Positions 25,597-34,542 of a stretch of 64,000 nt of DNA are shown here, piece after piece; positions within the stretch are counted from its first letter, which is position 1, and every line of letters starts with the position of its first letter. The position numbers and the translations under genes were made by a program. Origin of the DNA: Legionella sainthelensi (GTDB taxonomy: Bacteria > Pseudomonadota > Gammaproteobacteria > Legionellales > Legionellaceae); NCBI RefSeq assembly GCF_900637685.1, contig NZ_LR134388.1:820001-884000 (forward strand), in the 5' to 3' direction. The notes beneath the pieces are model-generated. The model was not told the origin of the DNA. It ran no database searches and saw only the letters and a list, made by a program, of their open reading frames with translations.

Positions 25597-26067
25597 TTAA
25601 AATTTAGAGCAAGGAAACACTTCGGTCCAATTGTAAATTTTCCAATTGCCTAATCGCCAATCGTCAAACCCTTTTAAGATAGGCTGACAGGAAGGGACAT
25701 CTAAACGCACAAATTCTACATTTATTATGGCTTGAGTCGAAGCAGGTTTTTCTTTAGATATATGATTTTCTTTTGATTCAGTTTTTAAAGTCTTTAATGC
25801 GTATAAATGAGTAATGCCTTTTATTAAATCTATCTCAATATCCACATTAGAAATTGGATAAATTACTTGATCAACATGGTTTTTAATGAAATTTATAATG
25901 TTACTCTTGCCTTTGATAGGCTAATCAGCGTAAGGGGTAATGAAACAACTTTCTGGTGTATCTAGCCAGAGTGCATCAATATCACTAATATTTTGGTTTG
26001 CCATGCTGTGCATGTACTGTATCAATAAATGAGATAAATATTTTTTTGTTTCTCCGAGTCGTGCCAT
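25597..26067 (-). pseudogene. SnoaL/NTF2-like gene with in-frame stop
   Basis: Read on the minus strand from an ATG at 26067, the frame gives a helix, an N-I-S-D-I-D-A-L-W segment and F-I-T-P-Y-A-D, then an in-frame TAG at 25921-25923. It continues without interruption as P-I-K-G-K-S-N-I-I-N-F-I and onward to a stop at 25597. The order matches SnoaL-like NTF2-fold proteins (Y-A-D...G-x-x-x-I...F). The downstream part alone would start at 25845 and lacks half the fold. The frame is also open upstream to 26136, directly behind the stop of the previous gene, so the original start is unclear. A nonsense change, not an indel, explains the break. Confidence 0.6.
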
Positions 26068-26136
26068 GTATTTTTTATGATAATCCAAGGTTTCTTCAAT
26101 TAAAGCTCGGGTAATGGGATTAAGCTTAGTTTTTAA

Positions 26137-26502
26137 TTAGAGTAAGCGTTGTTGTAATTCATGGGAAAGTTTATTAGGGTATTGCTGTAGCATCAGCAAA
26201 GCAGGCATCATCCTACCCTCTTGTTGCTCATCAGCAAACCAATCTGCTTCTGGAAAAAAAGAAAAATATAATCCTACTGCCATCATATTGGTAATAAATC
26301 GTTGATCATTTATAGTGTTCTGAATTTCAGGATGATTGGCATCATTCACACCGTTATCAATTAATGCTTGATATTTTTTTGCGTTATCAAATGTCGCTAG
26401 TGATGTTCCTTTACGATAAAATGTTCCATTTTCAGTAATCATGCCTTGTTTGTTGTCAGGGATTAGCTTGTCTGGATCAATTGCAATAGTGGGATTTTTC
26501 AT
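26137..26502 (-). CDS. Unknown protein, possibly shortened, paralogue of the upstream pseudogene
   Basis: 121 residues, no signal peptide or membrane helix. It shares with the upstream broken copy a start of type I-P-D-N-x-x-G, an [ND]-G-[ST]-F segment, an F-F-[SP]-[EK] aromatic patch and a G-R-[MI]-M-x-x-L-L region. After its TAA (26137-26139) the same frame continues with L-K-T-K-L-N-P-I-T-R, which lines up with L-V-P-H-L-Q-K-M in the other copy. The stop may thus also be a nonsense mutation that shortened the protein. Family unknown. It overlaps the previous frame by 4 bp (ATGA). Confidence 0.5.
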   Translation of the reverse strand: MKNPTIAIDPDKLIPDNKQGMITENGTFYRKGTSLATFDNAKKYQALIDNGVNDANHPEIQNTINDQRFITNMMAVGLYFSFFPEADWFADEQQEGRMMPALLMLQQYPNKLSHELQQRLL

Positions 26503-26904
26503 GATGCAGACCTATTTAAAATTTTATCAATCATTTTCTGCAAATGGGGCACCAAATTAGCAGATTTTTCTTTTAATTGTTTCACAGTTTCTGGGGTAAC
26601 GGCTTCTGGTTGTTGCGTAAAATAAAGCAAAATAATCATTATTCGCCCTTGGTTATCGCTTTACAACCACTCCTTAGGGGAGAAAAAACCGATGATGTCT
26701 AAAGCTTTCAAAGAAGGTACTAGTTTGGATTCGGTCTCAATAATTTCCAATAGATTTTTTTTCTTGATTGGTCGCGCCAAGTTTTGATAGTTCATCAAAA
26801 AAGTAAGCATTAATCATGCTTACTCCATATGAAGCTGCGCGAGTAAAGGAGCCATCTTTTTGCACTTCACCAATTTGGTTATCCGGTATCCATTTTATGG
26901 TCAT
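26499..26904 (-). pseudogene. Decayed paralogue: frameshift plus nonsense stop
   Basis: From ATG 26904 the frame reads M-T-I-K-W-I-P-D-N-Q-I-G and then shifts at an A8 run (T8 on the plus strand, 26755-26762). With one A fewer it continues to F-F-S-P-K-E-W-L, meets TAA (26661-26663) and goes on as S-D-N-Q-G-R-I-M-I-I-L-L to a stop at 26499-26501. Both joins are supported by similarity to the neighbouring 121-residue protein. The last 46 codons (from ATG 26639) could still be translated. Two independent lesions make true decay likely. Confidence 0.6.
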
Positions 26905-26972
26905 AGATTGATCTCAGATGAATTAGATGAAAATTTATTTAAAAAAATAACTTAATAAGATATAACCAAAAG

Positions 26973-27053
26973 TTAAACCATCAAAGTAAATTCTGCTTCG
27001 GGCACACTTGTTTCAACTCCATATATTTCTGCAAGCTTACTATCAAGCATCAT
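26973..27053 (-). pseudogene. Remnant resembling an ORF6N-type DNA-binding domain
   Basis: On the minus strand a frame reads ...L-R-M-M-L-D-S-K-L-A-E-I-Y-G-V-E-T-S, close to the start of ORF6N (KilA-N-related) phage antirepressor domains, then runs into an unrelated 11-residue tail and a stop at 26973. Only about 27 codons survive. It lies in the 374-base stretch 26905-27278, which otherwise shows no gene. Confidence 0.4.
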
Positions 27054-27278
27054 TCGAAGGTTGGTATGTGATAAATACTTTCTCTTATTGTGATTTTTAT
27101 GATTCTTATTGTGATTGAAAAGAGCAATTCACTTATGAAAATGACAGCAGCGTCTAAACCTGGATTGCAAGATAAATTAAATGCCCTTATTCGGCATATA
27201 ACCTAGAAGATTCCTATATCTTTATTTTTTAGTAGTAAGTAATCTATCTGCGAACAATTTTTTATATTAAGGAAAATA

Positions 27279-27683
27279 ATGCCTAAAATTATGGATCATA
27301 TTGTGTTAAATGTAAGAAATATTGATGCCATGTTGCGATTTTATGTGGATGTACTGGGATTATCCTCCGAGCGGGTTCAGGAGTTTCGTGCGGGGCAGAC
27401 GCCTTTTCCGTCGGTTCGAATTAACGCTGATACGATTGTTGATTTATTTCTAATCGATATGAAGTCTAGAGAGAAAAAAGACCAGTCGCATATGAATACT
27501 TTAAACCATTTCTGTCTTTCTATGGACAAAAAGGAATGGGAGGAATTACAGAAACGAATTACTTCGCATAATATTCCCATTGAAGAGGGACCTATAGAAC
27601 GCTGGGGAGCTCATGGATCTGGGATCTCTATTTATATTTTAGACCCAGAGAATAATAAGATTGAGCTTCGATATTATCCTTAG
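27279..27683 (+). CDS. VOC-superfamily protein (glyoxalase-like)
   Basis: 134 residues, one VOC domain. It begins M-D-H-I-V-L-N-V-R-N-I with His7 as metal ligand, has L-N-H-F-C-L-S near 76 and ends I-L-D-P-E-N-N-K-I-E-L-R with the Glu ligand. The closest pattern is the virulence-associated VOC/glyoxalase group (G-x-x-S-I-Y-I-x-D-P-x-x-N). AAGGAAAATA precedes ATG 27279. A single gene between the degraded minus-strand cluster and ParE. Reaction unknown. Confidence 0.87.
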   Translation: MPKIMDHIVLNVRNIDAMLRFYVDVLGLSSERVQEFRAGQTPFPSVRINADTIVDLFLIDMKSREKKDQSHMNTLNHFCLSMDKKEWEELQKRITSHNIPIEEGPIERWGAHGSGISIYILDPENNKIELRYYP

Positions 27684-27770
27684 TTGCTGGTAAAGTTCGA
27701 AGGGGGGACCCGGAGTGTAGGCTACAGATAATCCAGGGATACTTGTAATATGCAAATATCTCAAGGATAT

Positions 27771-27975
27771 TTAAATTTCATAACTGATTTCCTCTGCAAA
27801 GAGGATATAATAAAAAGTGTTATTATCTCTATCTATTTCTTCGTTAGTTACTGTGTCAAAAGATAATATATATTCATCAGATTCTGTTTTTTGCTCTGGA
27901 GATTTAAATTTATAATCGTTTTTTGTGCTTAAATAATTCGTTTAATTCATTTCTAATATCCTCAATAGGTTTCAT
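27771..27975 (-). pseudogene. Small acidic protein gene broken in an A run
   Basis: ATG 27975 follows GAGGAAATT, a good ribosome binding site. The frame gives M-K-P-I-E-D-I-R-N-E-L-N-E-L-F-K-H-K-K, then a stop. Removing one base from the A6 run (T6 on the plus strand, 27919-27924) opens N-D-Y-K-F-K-S-P-E-Q and continues to TAA at 27771, a 67-residue acidic protein. Family not recognised. The rest of the gap 27684-28304 holds only hairpins. Confidence 0.5.
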
Positions 27976-28171
27976 AATTTCCTCATGAGAACACTAACAT
28001 GAGGCTAATGTGAATTTTGAATAAGAATTTTATTAGATCCTGTCTATGTCCCCATCGTTCTGGCTGGTAACTGTTTATGTATAAGATATAGCCTGGATTG
28101 AGCGAATTAATATCTCGACTTCTCTAATCGCAATTATCGATTACAGAGTAACAGCAGAAAGTGTCAGAAAG

Positions 28172-28195
28172 TTTTATCTCTCCTAAGAGATAAAA
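28172..28195. repeat. 10-bp hairpin with 4-base loop
   Basis: Arms 28172-28181 and 28186-28195 are exact reverse complements. An A tract follows on the plus strand, so it is not a standard terminator for either direction; function unclear. Confidence 0.5.
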
Positions 28196-28250
28196 AAAGC
28201 CTATCACTTCGAACGGAAAAAAACTGGAAATACTTTTTTAAATAGTTGGC

Positions 28251-28283
28251 ATATTCAGCCCAGCAATATTCTGGGCTGAATAT
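28251..28283 (-). terminator. 13-bp stem-loop downstream of parE
   Basis: Arms 28251-28263 and 28271-28283 pair perfectly around a 7-base loop, 22 bp beyond the parE stop. The T tract on the minus strand is poor, so this may be a stability hairpin rather than an intrinsic terminator. Confidence 0.55.
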
Positions 28284-28304
28284 TAAAATTTTAAAATTGA
28301 AGAA

Positions 28305-30194
28305 CTAAATTTCTGCTAAATTCCCTTTCGTTTCCAACCAGACTTTTCGATCACTCGCTCTTTTTTTATTGAGCATCATATCCATAATCGCTTCGGCATC
28401 TCCTTGGTCACCTAGAGTGAGTTGAACCAATCGCCGTGTGTTCGGATCCATAGTCGTTTCACGTAATTGTATCGGATTCATCTCTCCTAACCCTTTAAAG
28501 CGTTGAACATTAGCTTTAGCGCGATTTGTTTGGGTTAGGTGGTTAAGAATACGATTTTTTTCTTCATCATCTAGCGCGTAATAAACTTCTTTTCCTGCAT
28601 CAATTCGATAAAGGGGGGGCATCGCAACAAATACATGTCCTGCTTGGACAAGGGGTTTAAAATGACGTAAAAATAAAGCACAAATTAATGTTGCGATATG
28701 TGCTCCATCTGAGTCGGCATCCGCAAGAATGCATAATTTACCATAACGAAGCCCGCTGAGATCGTCAGAACCAGGATCTACTCCTATAGCGACGGAAATA
28801 TCATGAATTTCTTGGGAGGCTAAAACTTGAGAGGAATCTACTTCCCAGGTATTAAGAATTTTTCCTCGCAAAGGTAAAATTGCTTGGAAGTCCTTATTAC
28901 GTGCTTGTTTTGCCGAACCGCCCGCGGAGTCTCCTTCGACTAAAAACAGCTCGGCTTGGCTAAGATCAGTTTGCAAACAGTCAGCCAATTTACCAGGTAG
29001 GGCAGGTCCCTGGCTTACTCGTTTTCGAGCTACCTGTTTTGCTTGCTTTAAACGTTTTTGTGCCCTCTCTATTGTTAATGCAGCAATTGCTTCACCCTGA
29101 TTACGATGTTGATTTAACCACAGCGCAAAAGCATCTTTGACTACATTACTGACAAAAGCTGAAATTTGGCGAGAACTCAAACGTTCTTTAGTTTGTCCTG
29201 CAAATTGTGGCTCTTTCATTTTAACAGATAACACGTATTGACAAGGCTCCCACAGATCATCTGCAGTGAGTTTTACGCCACGGGGAAGCAAATTTCTTAA
29301 TTCGCAAAACTCAGCCATCGCATCAAACAAACCTGAGCGTAAACCATTTACATGGGTGCCGCCCTGGACAGTTGGAATTAAATTCACATAACTTTCACTA
29401 AAGCCTGTGTTTGCTGTATTTGACCAAACTAAGGCCCAGTCAACGGTTGCCTCATCGCTTTTAAACTCTCCAGTAAACGGCTCTTCAGGTAAGTAATCTC
29501 CATCAGGTAACGATTGATTTAAATAATCAATAAGACCTTTTTCATAGCACCAGTGCATTTCCTCGTTGTTTACTTTATTGATAAAAGTCATGGATAAGCC
29601 AGTACAAAGTACTGCTTTTGCTCTAAGTACATGCATTAAATGTTTGATTGAAATACGGGTCGTATCAAAATACTTGGAATTAGGCCAAAAACGAATAGTA
29701 GTTCCAGTATCTCTTTTTTTTGTTAGGCCTACTTCATTTAATTCACATAATTTATCGCCATTAGCGAACGACATTTGATAAACAAGTCCATTGCGCTTGA
29801 TGGTCACATCGAGGCGTTCGGAAAGTGCGTTAACAACAGAGACCCCGACTCCATGTAATCCACCAGAAAAGCTATAGTTTTTATCGGAAAATTTACCGCC
29901 CGCATGCAGGCGGGTCATGATGACCTCGACGCCACTTAATCCTAATTGTGGATGTAAATCAACAGGCATACCGCGCCCATCATCTTCGACTTCAATAGAG
30001 CCATCATCATGGAGTGTGACGCGAATATGGCTGGCAAAACCGGCTAACACCTCATCCACGCTGTTATCAATGACTTCCTGAGCCAAATGATTTGGACGAG
30101 TCGTATCGGTATACATACCGGGACGACGCTGAACGGGCTCAAGTCCACTTAAGACTTCAATTGCTTGGGCAGTGTAGTTTTCTGACATGGGCAT
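28305..30194 (-). CDS. parE: DNA topoisomerase IV subunit B
   Basis: 629 residues, the usual ParE length. GHKL ATPase motifs: E-V-I-D-N-S-V-D-E (Mg-binding Asn and catalytic Glu), D-D-G-R-G-M-P and G-G-L-H-G-V-G. The transducer domain follows, then the TOPRIM domain with L-V-E-G-D-S-A-G-G-S and D-A-D-S-D-G-A-H-I, and the C-terminal F-K-G-L-G-E-M-N segment. With ParC it decatenates daughter chromosomes. ParE rather than GyrB is chosen for length and the absence of the GyrB-specific insertion. ATG 30188 (M3) is an alternative start. parC is not in the window. Single-gene unit. Confidence 0.96.
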   Translation of the reverse strand: MPMSENYTAQAIEVLSGLEPVQRRPGMYTDTTRPNHLAQEVIDNSVDEVLAGFASHIRVTLHDDGSIEVEDDGRGMPVDLHPQLGLSGVEVIMTRLHAGGKFSDKNYSFSGGLHGVGVSVVNALSERLDVTIKRNGLVYQMSFANGDKLCELNEVGLTKKRDTGTTIRFWPNSKYFDTTRISIKHLMHVLRAKAVLCTGLSMTFINKVNNEEMHWCYEKGLIDYLNQSLPDGDYLPEEPFTGEFKSDEATVDWALVWSNTANTGFSESYVNLIPTVQGGTHVNGLRSGLFDAMAEFCELRNLLPRGVKLTADDLWEPCQYVLSVKMKEPQFAGQTKERLSSRQISAFVSNVVKDAFALWLNQHRNQGEAIAALTIERAQKRLKQAKQVARKRVSQGPALPGKLADCLQTDLSQAELFLVEGDSAGGSAKQARNKDFQAILPLRGKILNTWEVDSSQVLASQEIHDISVAIGVDPGSDDLSGLRYGKLCILADADSDGAHIATLICALFLRHFKPLVQAGHVFVAMPPLYRIDAGKEVYYALDDEEKNRILNHLTQTNRAKANVQRFKGLGEMNPIQLRETTMDPNTRRLVQLTLGDQGDAEAIMDMMLNKKRASDRKVWLETKGNLAEI

Positions 30195-30384
30195 ATCTCA
30201 AATATAAGTTAAGTCTATTGTAACAATTCAGCACAGCTTCAATGAAAATATAATCAAAATTGAGGTGAATAGTTAAGGTTTATTTTACCACATATTATGC
30301 TACAGTAGTTGAATATTCCTTTGTAAATCTATATTAAAGAAGCTTTTTTTGGCAAGTAGAAAACGAGGCATTATCAGAAGAAAT

Positions 30385-32199
30385 ATGCAAAAAAAGAGTG
30401 TCGAAATTCATCAATTATCGGTAGTATTTCAAGATCATCGAAAGATAGTTCCAGCATTAGATCAACTCAATTTTAATTTACATCCAGGTGAAACCTTGGC
30501 TTTATTGGGTGAATCGGGTTGTGGCAAGTCCCTGACTTCCCTGGCATTAATGCGTTTACTACCTAAATCAGGTGCCTATGGAATAGAAAGTCAAATTTAT
30601 GTGGATGGACAAGATATTCTTGATTTATCGGAATACATGATGAGGCAATTAAGAGGCCGCAAGATTGCAATGATTTTTCAAGAGCCAATGACGGCATTAA
30701 ATCCAGTAATGACTATAGGGGAGCAGTTAGGAGAAGTTTTAACCAAACACCATTCACTTACCTCTCAAGAACTAGAAAAATCGTTATTATCCCTCCTTCA
30801 CGAAGTAGAAATGCCTCATCCTCAAATCAAAATTCACCAATATCCGCATCAGTTATCAGGGGGACAGAAGCAACGGGTAGTCATTGCAATGGCCTTAGCA
30901 TGTAAGCCAGATATTTTAATTGCAGATGAACCAACAACAGCTTTAGACGTGACGGTTCAAGCACAAATACTTAACTTATTAAAAAAAATACAAAATACTC
31001 GCAAGATGGGCATGCTATTGATCACTCATGATTTAGGTGTAGTAAAAGCAATGGCCACTCATGTGAGTGTGATGTATGCAGGTCAAATAGTAGCCCAATC
31101 GCCCATAGAGGAATTTTTTTCACGACAGACGCAACATCCTTATGTTCAGCAGTTGCTAGATTCCGTGCCTTCTTTTGCAAAACGAGAAGAGCGTTTGTCT
31201 GTCATTTCTGGATGTGTTCCTACTTTGGATGAAATGCCTTCGGGTTGCCGATTTCATCCTCGTTGTATTTATGCTTTTCCACGATGTCAATTGGAGCAGC
31301 CGCAATTACAAGATTTAAAGGGGCAACTTGTGCGGTGTCATTTATATCCTGAGCTGAGTGAATTACCTCCTTTAGAAAAAAATAAAGTAGAATGGAGCCC
31401 AACTAATAGTGAAATGAATACTATTTTACATGTCACGAACTTATCTATTGCTTTTGTTCAGAAAAAAAAGATATTTAGTCGTCATAAAGAGTGCTTAAAA
31501 GCAGTTGATGGTCTTTCATTTCGGTTGCACCAAGGAAAAACTTTAGCATTGGTGGGCGAGTCAGGTTGTGGCAAAACAACAACCAGCCGCGCTTTATTGC
31601 GTCTACTACCTGTTGTTGGTGGAGAAATACAGTATAAAGGTCAGAATGTATTAAAGCTAAGGGGGCGAGCGTTAAGAGAATATAGAAAAAAAGTTCAAAT
31701 TATTTTTCAGGATCCTTATTCTTCTATGAATCCGCGTATGACGGTTGGGGAAATCCTTGCTGAAGGGATGTATGCTCAAGGGATGGCACATTCATTCATT
31801 CACAAAAAACAAAAAGAACTATTAAATCATGTTAACTTGCCAAGTACCAGTTTACAGCGATATCCGCATCAATTCTCAGGTGGGCAAAGACAAAGAATTT
31901 GTATTGCCAGGGCGTTGGCCACCGAGCCGGACATCTTAATCTGTGATGAGCCTACTAGTGCTTTAGATGTTTCTGTTCAGGCGCAAATCCTTAATTTATT
32001 AAAAGAATTACAGCAAGAAACAAGAGTCTCCTATTTGTTCATTACTCATAACATGGGGGTCGTTTCTTATATTGCCGATGACGTGTTGGTTATGAAAGAT
32101 GGAGTCGGGATCGAATTTGGTCCTTGTGCAACTATTTTACAACATCCTAAAGAGGCATATACACGGCAGCTTTTAAATGCTGTATTAGATATTTTTTGA
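30385..32199 (+). CDS. yejF: YejF-type ABC transporter with two fused ATPase domains
   Basis: 604 residues from ATG 30385 (AGAAG just upstream; the open frame to TTG 30349 has no site). Two complete oligopeptide-type ATPases in tandem: first Walker A G-E-S-G-C-G-K-S, signature L-S-G-G-Q, Walker B with D-E-P-T-T; second G-E-S-G-C-G-K-T, F-S-G-G-Q, D-E-P-T-S. Between them is the C-R-F-H-P-R-C cysteine tail of OppD/DppD proteins. This is the YejF architecture, which powers uptake of peptides or microcin C. The membrane (YejB, YejE) and binding (YejA) partners are not adjacent, which is unusual. Confidence 0.9.
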   Translation: MQKKSVEIHQLSVVFQDHRKIVPALDQLNFNLHPGETLALLGESGCGKSLTSLALMRLLPKSGAYGIESQIYVDGQDILDLSEYMMRQLRGRKIAMIFQEPMTALNPVMTIGEQLGEVLTKHHSLTSQELEKSLLSLLHEVEMPHPQIKIHQYPHQLSGGQKQRVVIAMALACKPDILIADEPTTALDVTVQAQILNLLKKIQNTRKMGMLLITHDLGVVKAMATHVSVMYAGQIVAQSPIEEFFSRQTQHPYVQQLLDSVPSFAKREERLSVISGCVPTLDEMPSGCRFHPRCIYAFPRCQLEQPQLQDLKGQLVRCHLYPELSELPPLEKNKVEWSPTNSEMNTILHVTNLSIAFVQKKKIFSRHKECLKAVDGLSFRLHQGKTLALVGESGCGKTTTSRALLRLLPVVGGEIQYKGQNVLKLRGRALREYRKKVQIIFQDPYSSMNPRMTVGEILAEGMYAQGMAHSFIHKKQKELLNHVNLPSTSLQRYPHQFSGGQRQRICIARALATEPDILICDEPTSALDVSVQAQILNLLKELQQETRVSYLFITHNMGVVSYIADDVLVMKDGVGIEFGPCATILQHPKEAYTRQLLNAVLDIF

Positions 32200-32382
32200 C
32201 CATAGTCGTTTGATAATAAAAAAATTTTTCCATTATTGCAGGAACGGATGAAAACGAAAATATAAAAAATAAGATCGAATTTAAATTCGCAAAATTTTTA
32301 AAATCTGTTTCCAAATATTGAGGTTTTTTTTAATAGAGTCTGTTAATATGCGGTGATAATGATATTGAAAAGGAGTTTTTTC

Positions 32383-33126
32383 ATGAAAAAAATGGTGGGC
32401 TTGTTGTTTTTGTCAACGAGCTTTTTAATAGGTAGTGCCCAGGCAGGAACAATGGGACCAACGAAACCTGATTGGACTTGGGTAGGCACCTTTAGCGCTG
32501 GTCCTGTATGGGGAGCGAGTGCAGAAACCCAGACCATTGAGTTAGCTCCAGATATTGTCAAGACATATACAATGGAAGAATCTAATGACGCTATTTTTGA
32601 TGGAGAAGTTTTTTTAGGTATTCAAAAGACCTTGTCGCAAACACTTCAAGGTCAACTGGGTGTTGCCGTTGGCTTCACGAACAATACTTCATTGAATGGA
32701 AGTATTTGGGATGATGCTGATCCAGAGTTTGACAATTTTATCTATAGTTATAAGTTACAACATACTCATGTTGCTGTAAAAGCAAAATTATTGGCGGAAA
32801 TGGGCCTTGTGGCTATGCCTTGGGTGAGTGGTAGCATCGGAGTTGGTTTTAATGATGCCCATGGATTTAATAATACGCCTATCATTTTTGAAGCACTGCC
32901 TACCCCTAATTTTGCATCACATACTGAAACAAGCTTTACCTATACAGTGGGAGCTGGCTTGCAAAAAGCACTGAATGAGCATTGGCAGGTAGGAGTTGGG
33001 TATGAATTTGCTGATTGGGGTAAAAGCAGGTTAGGTCGTGCTGAAGGTCAAACCTTAAACTCAGGCCTATCTCTTAATCATTTTTACACCAATGGTGTTT
33101 TATTTAATCTCACCTATTTAGCATAA
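32383..33126 (+). CDS. Outer-membrane beta-barrel protein (Omp25/OmpA-like barrel)
   Basis: 247 residues from ATG 32383 (AAGGAG 7 bp upstream; earlier in-frame ATGs lack a site). Signal peptide with cleavage after A-Q-A near residue 22, then eight amphipathic strands ending ...F-N-L-T-Y-L-A. Typical of small porin-family barrels (OMP_b-brl). Such proteins are a large paralogous set in Legionella-like genomes. Possible roles are adhesion or membrane stability; none can be assigned. Single gene with its own hairpin terminator. Confidence 0.82.
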   Translation: MKKMVGLLFLSTSFLIGSAQAGTMGPTKPDWTWVGTFSAGPVWGASAETQTIELAPDIVKTYTMEESNDAIFDGEVFLGIQKTLSQTLQGQLGVAVGFTNNTSLNGSIWDDADPEFDNFIYSYKLQHTHVAVKAKLLAEMGLVAMPWVSGSIGVGFNDAHGFNNTPIIFEALPTPNFASHTETSFTYTVGAGLQKALNEHWQVGVGYEFADWGKSRLGRAEGQTLNSGLSLNHFYTNGVLFNLTYLA

Positions 33127-33137
33127 AGACAAAAGAT

Positions 33138-33158
33138 AGGGCCACATATAGTGGCCTT
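33138..33158 (+). terminator. Stem-loop after the OMP gene
   Basis: An 8-bp stem (33138-33145 with 33151-33158, one G-T pair) with a 5-base loop and a short T run lies 11 bp after the barrel gene stop. A reasonable but weak intrinsic terminator. Confidence 0.5.
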
Positions 33159-33274
33159 TAGAAACCGCCATAAACAAAACTGACTTTTCTCCAGTGCGTT
33201 GAGTTTTATAAGCTACAGATTGTTCAATACTAAACTATAATCAACATTAAGAGATATCAAATTTTGGACTGAAA

Positions 33275-33949
33275 ATGTTATCTCATGATGTGATAAAAGT
33301 CATTGAGCAAATTGGTGAAAAAATCGAGACTAATGAGCTTGACTTATTAACTTTTGAAGACATCAAAAATGCATGTTTTATGGTGATGGGACACATAGAA
33401 CATTTAAAAGCCAACAATAATTTTGCTCTTTCCGAACATGCTCAAAAAGACCTACAATCTTATAAACGTATTGTTTTGTCTTTGGTAGAATTGCAGGCAA
33501 ACTTTATAGACATGAATAAAAATAAAATATTGGGAAACTATATTGCTGATTTAAATGACATACGCGATACGATTTATTCTATTCCTACTCTATTAGGTTT
33601 GGATTATAAAAATCAAACCGAAAAAATTTCTGATCATATTTTTAATATGATCGTCCGAATCAACAAACTTAAATATAAGCTTCTGGAAGTGAATTGTTTT
33701 GATAGAGCTCAAATGGCGCATGCAGAATTTGCTCAGGAAATTATCTCATTATATTCTAAAGTACTTGAAATACATCATGCAGCTAAAATGCGCTACTCTG
33801 TTGTTATCAAGGGATATTTTGAAGCGATGCAAGAACATTTCGATTTTTATTTAAAAGAAATTACATATTTCCGTAATCTTGAAATTATCAACACAAAATG
33901 TTTGAGTTATTGTGTCATGGATTACCTTCCTAAAAATATTCGTCATTAA
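33275..33949 (+). CDS. Helical protein of unknown function
   Basis: 224 residues, mainly alpha-helical with heptad-like patterns, no signal peptide, no membrane segment. Cysteines are few and no catalytic motif shows. The ribosome binding site before ATG 33275 is weak. It stands alone between the OMP gene and the frameshifted DUF167 gene. Could be a regulatory, structural or secreted effector protein; no evidence decides. Confidence 0.65.
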   Translation: MLSHDVIKVIEQIGEKIETNELDLLTFEDIKNACFMVMGHIEHLKANNNFALSEHAQKDLQSYKRIVLSLVELQANFIDMNKNKILGNYIADLNDIRDTIYSIPTLLGLDYKNQTEKISDHIFNMIVRINKLKYKLLEVNCFDRAQMAHAEFAQEIISLYSKVLEIHHAAKMRYSVVIKGYFEAMQEHFDFYLKEITYFRNLEIINTKCLSYCVMDYLPKNIRH

Positions 33950-34020
33950 TTGTTCTGTTCATGATTTGTCACTTTATGATACATTATTTAATAGGTTAAA
34001 ACGTCAATGAGCATGGATTT

Positions 34021-34295
34021 GTGTGGTATAAACGAGAAGCTGAACATTTAATTTTGCATTTATATGTTCAGCCTGGAGCCAAAAAACAGAGATTGTGGGT
34101 ATATATGAAGGAGCGCTTAAAATTCGCTTAAATACTCCGCCAATTGAAGGTCGTGCTAATAAAGAATTATTAAAATATGTTGCTCAAATATTTAAAGTAC
34201 CATCAAGCCAAGTTATTTTAAAGCGTGGCGATAAATCCAGGCACAAAGTACTTTGGGTAAAGAACTGCTTAGTAGATCCAAGTATTTTATTTTGA
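34021..34295 (+). pseudogene. DUF167 (YggU) family gene split by one base in an A run
   Basis: From GTG 34021 the frame reads W-Y-K-R-E-A-E-H-L-I-L-H-L-Y-V-Q-P-G-A-K-K, the start of a YggU/DUF167 protein. After the A6 run (34081-34086) the matching frame shifts and continues T-E-I-V-G-I-Y-E-G-A-L-K-I-R-L, P-P-I-E-G-R-A-N-K-E-L and G-D-K-S-R-H-K to TGA at 34295. One extra A restores a 91-residue protein of normal family length. Without it only 66 codons from ATG 34095 could be translated, lacking the first strand. Function of the family is unknown. Could be an assembly indel. Confidence 0.75.
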
Positions 34296-34542
34296 ATCAA
34301 TATTTATATTCTCGCAAAGCATAAGACCTGATCCTGAGTAGAAACCAACGATTAACAGACTAAAGTCTGTTAGCGATTCAGATTTGGATGTTCCGCGGCT
34401 TGTGCGCTGAATCCGGTTTCGATCTTATTAACCAATGTGGTTTATTTTGACCATTCTCCTGGAGCCCGTGAGCAGCTCGCAGGACATAGGAGTTGAATAG
34501 CAGGTCCCAGCATTGCTCGTTAAATTGCTTATCTGGATGCTG
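34296..34542. other. Richer-GC intergenic stretch without a gene
   Basis: No convincing frame on either strand. A 9-bp palindrome (34353-34361 with 34364-34372) lies near the left end. The part from about 34450 to 34530 looks richer in G and C than the surroundings and could be a remnant of a mobile or repeated element. Confidence 0.35.

Noticed and set aside
27135..27206. 23-codon frame upstream of the VOC gene
   Set aside because: Too short, no family and no coupling to the next gene.
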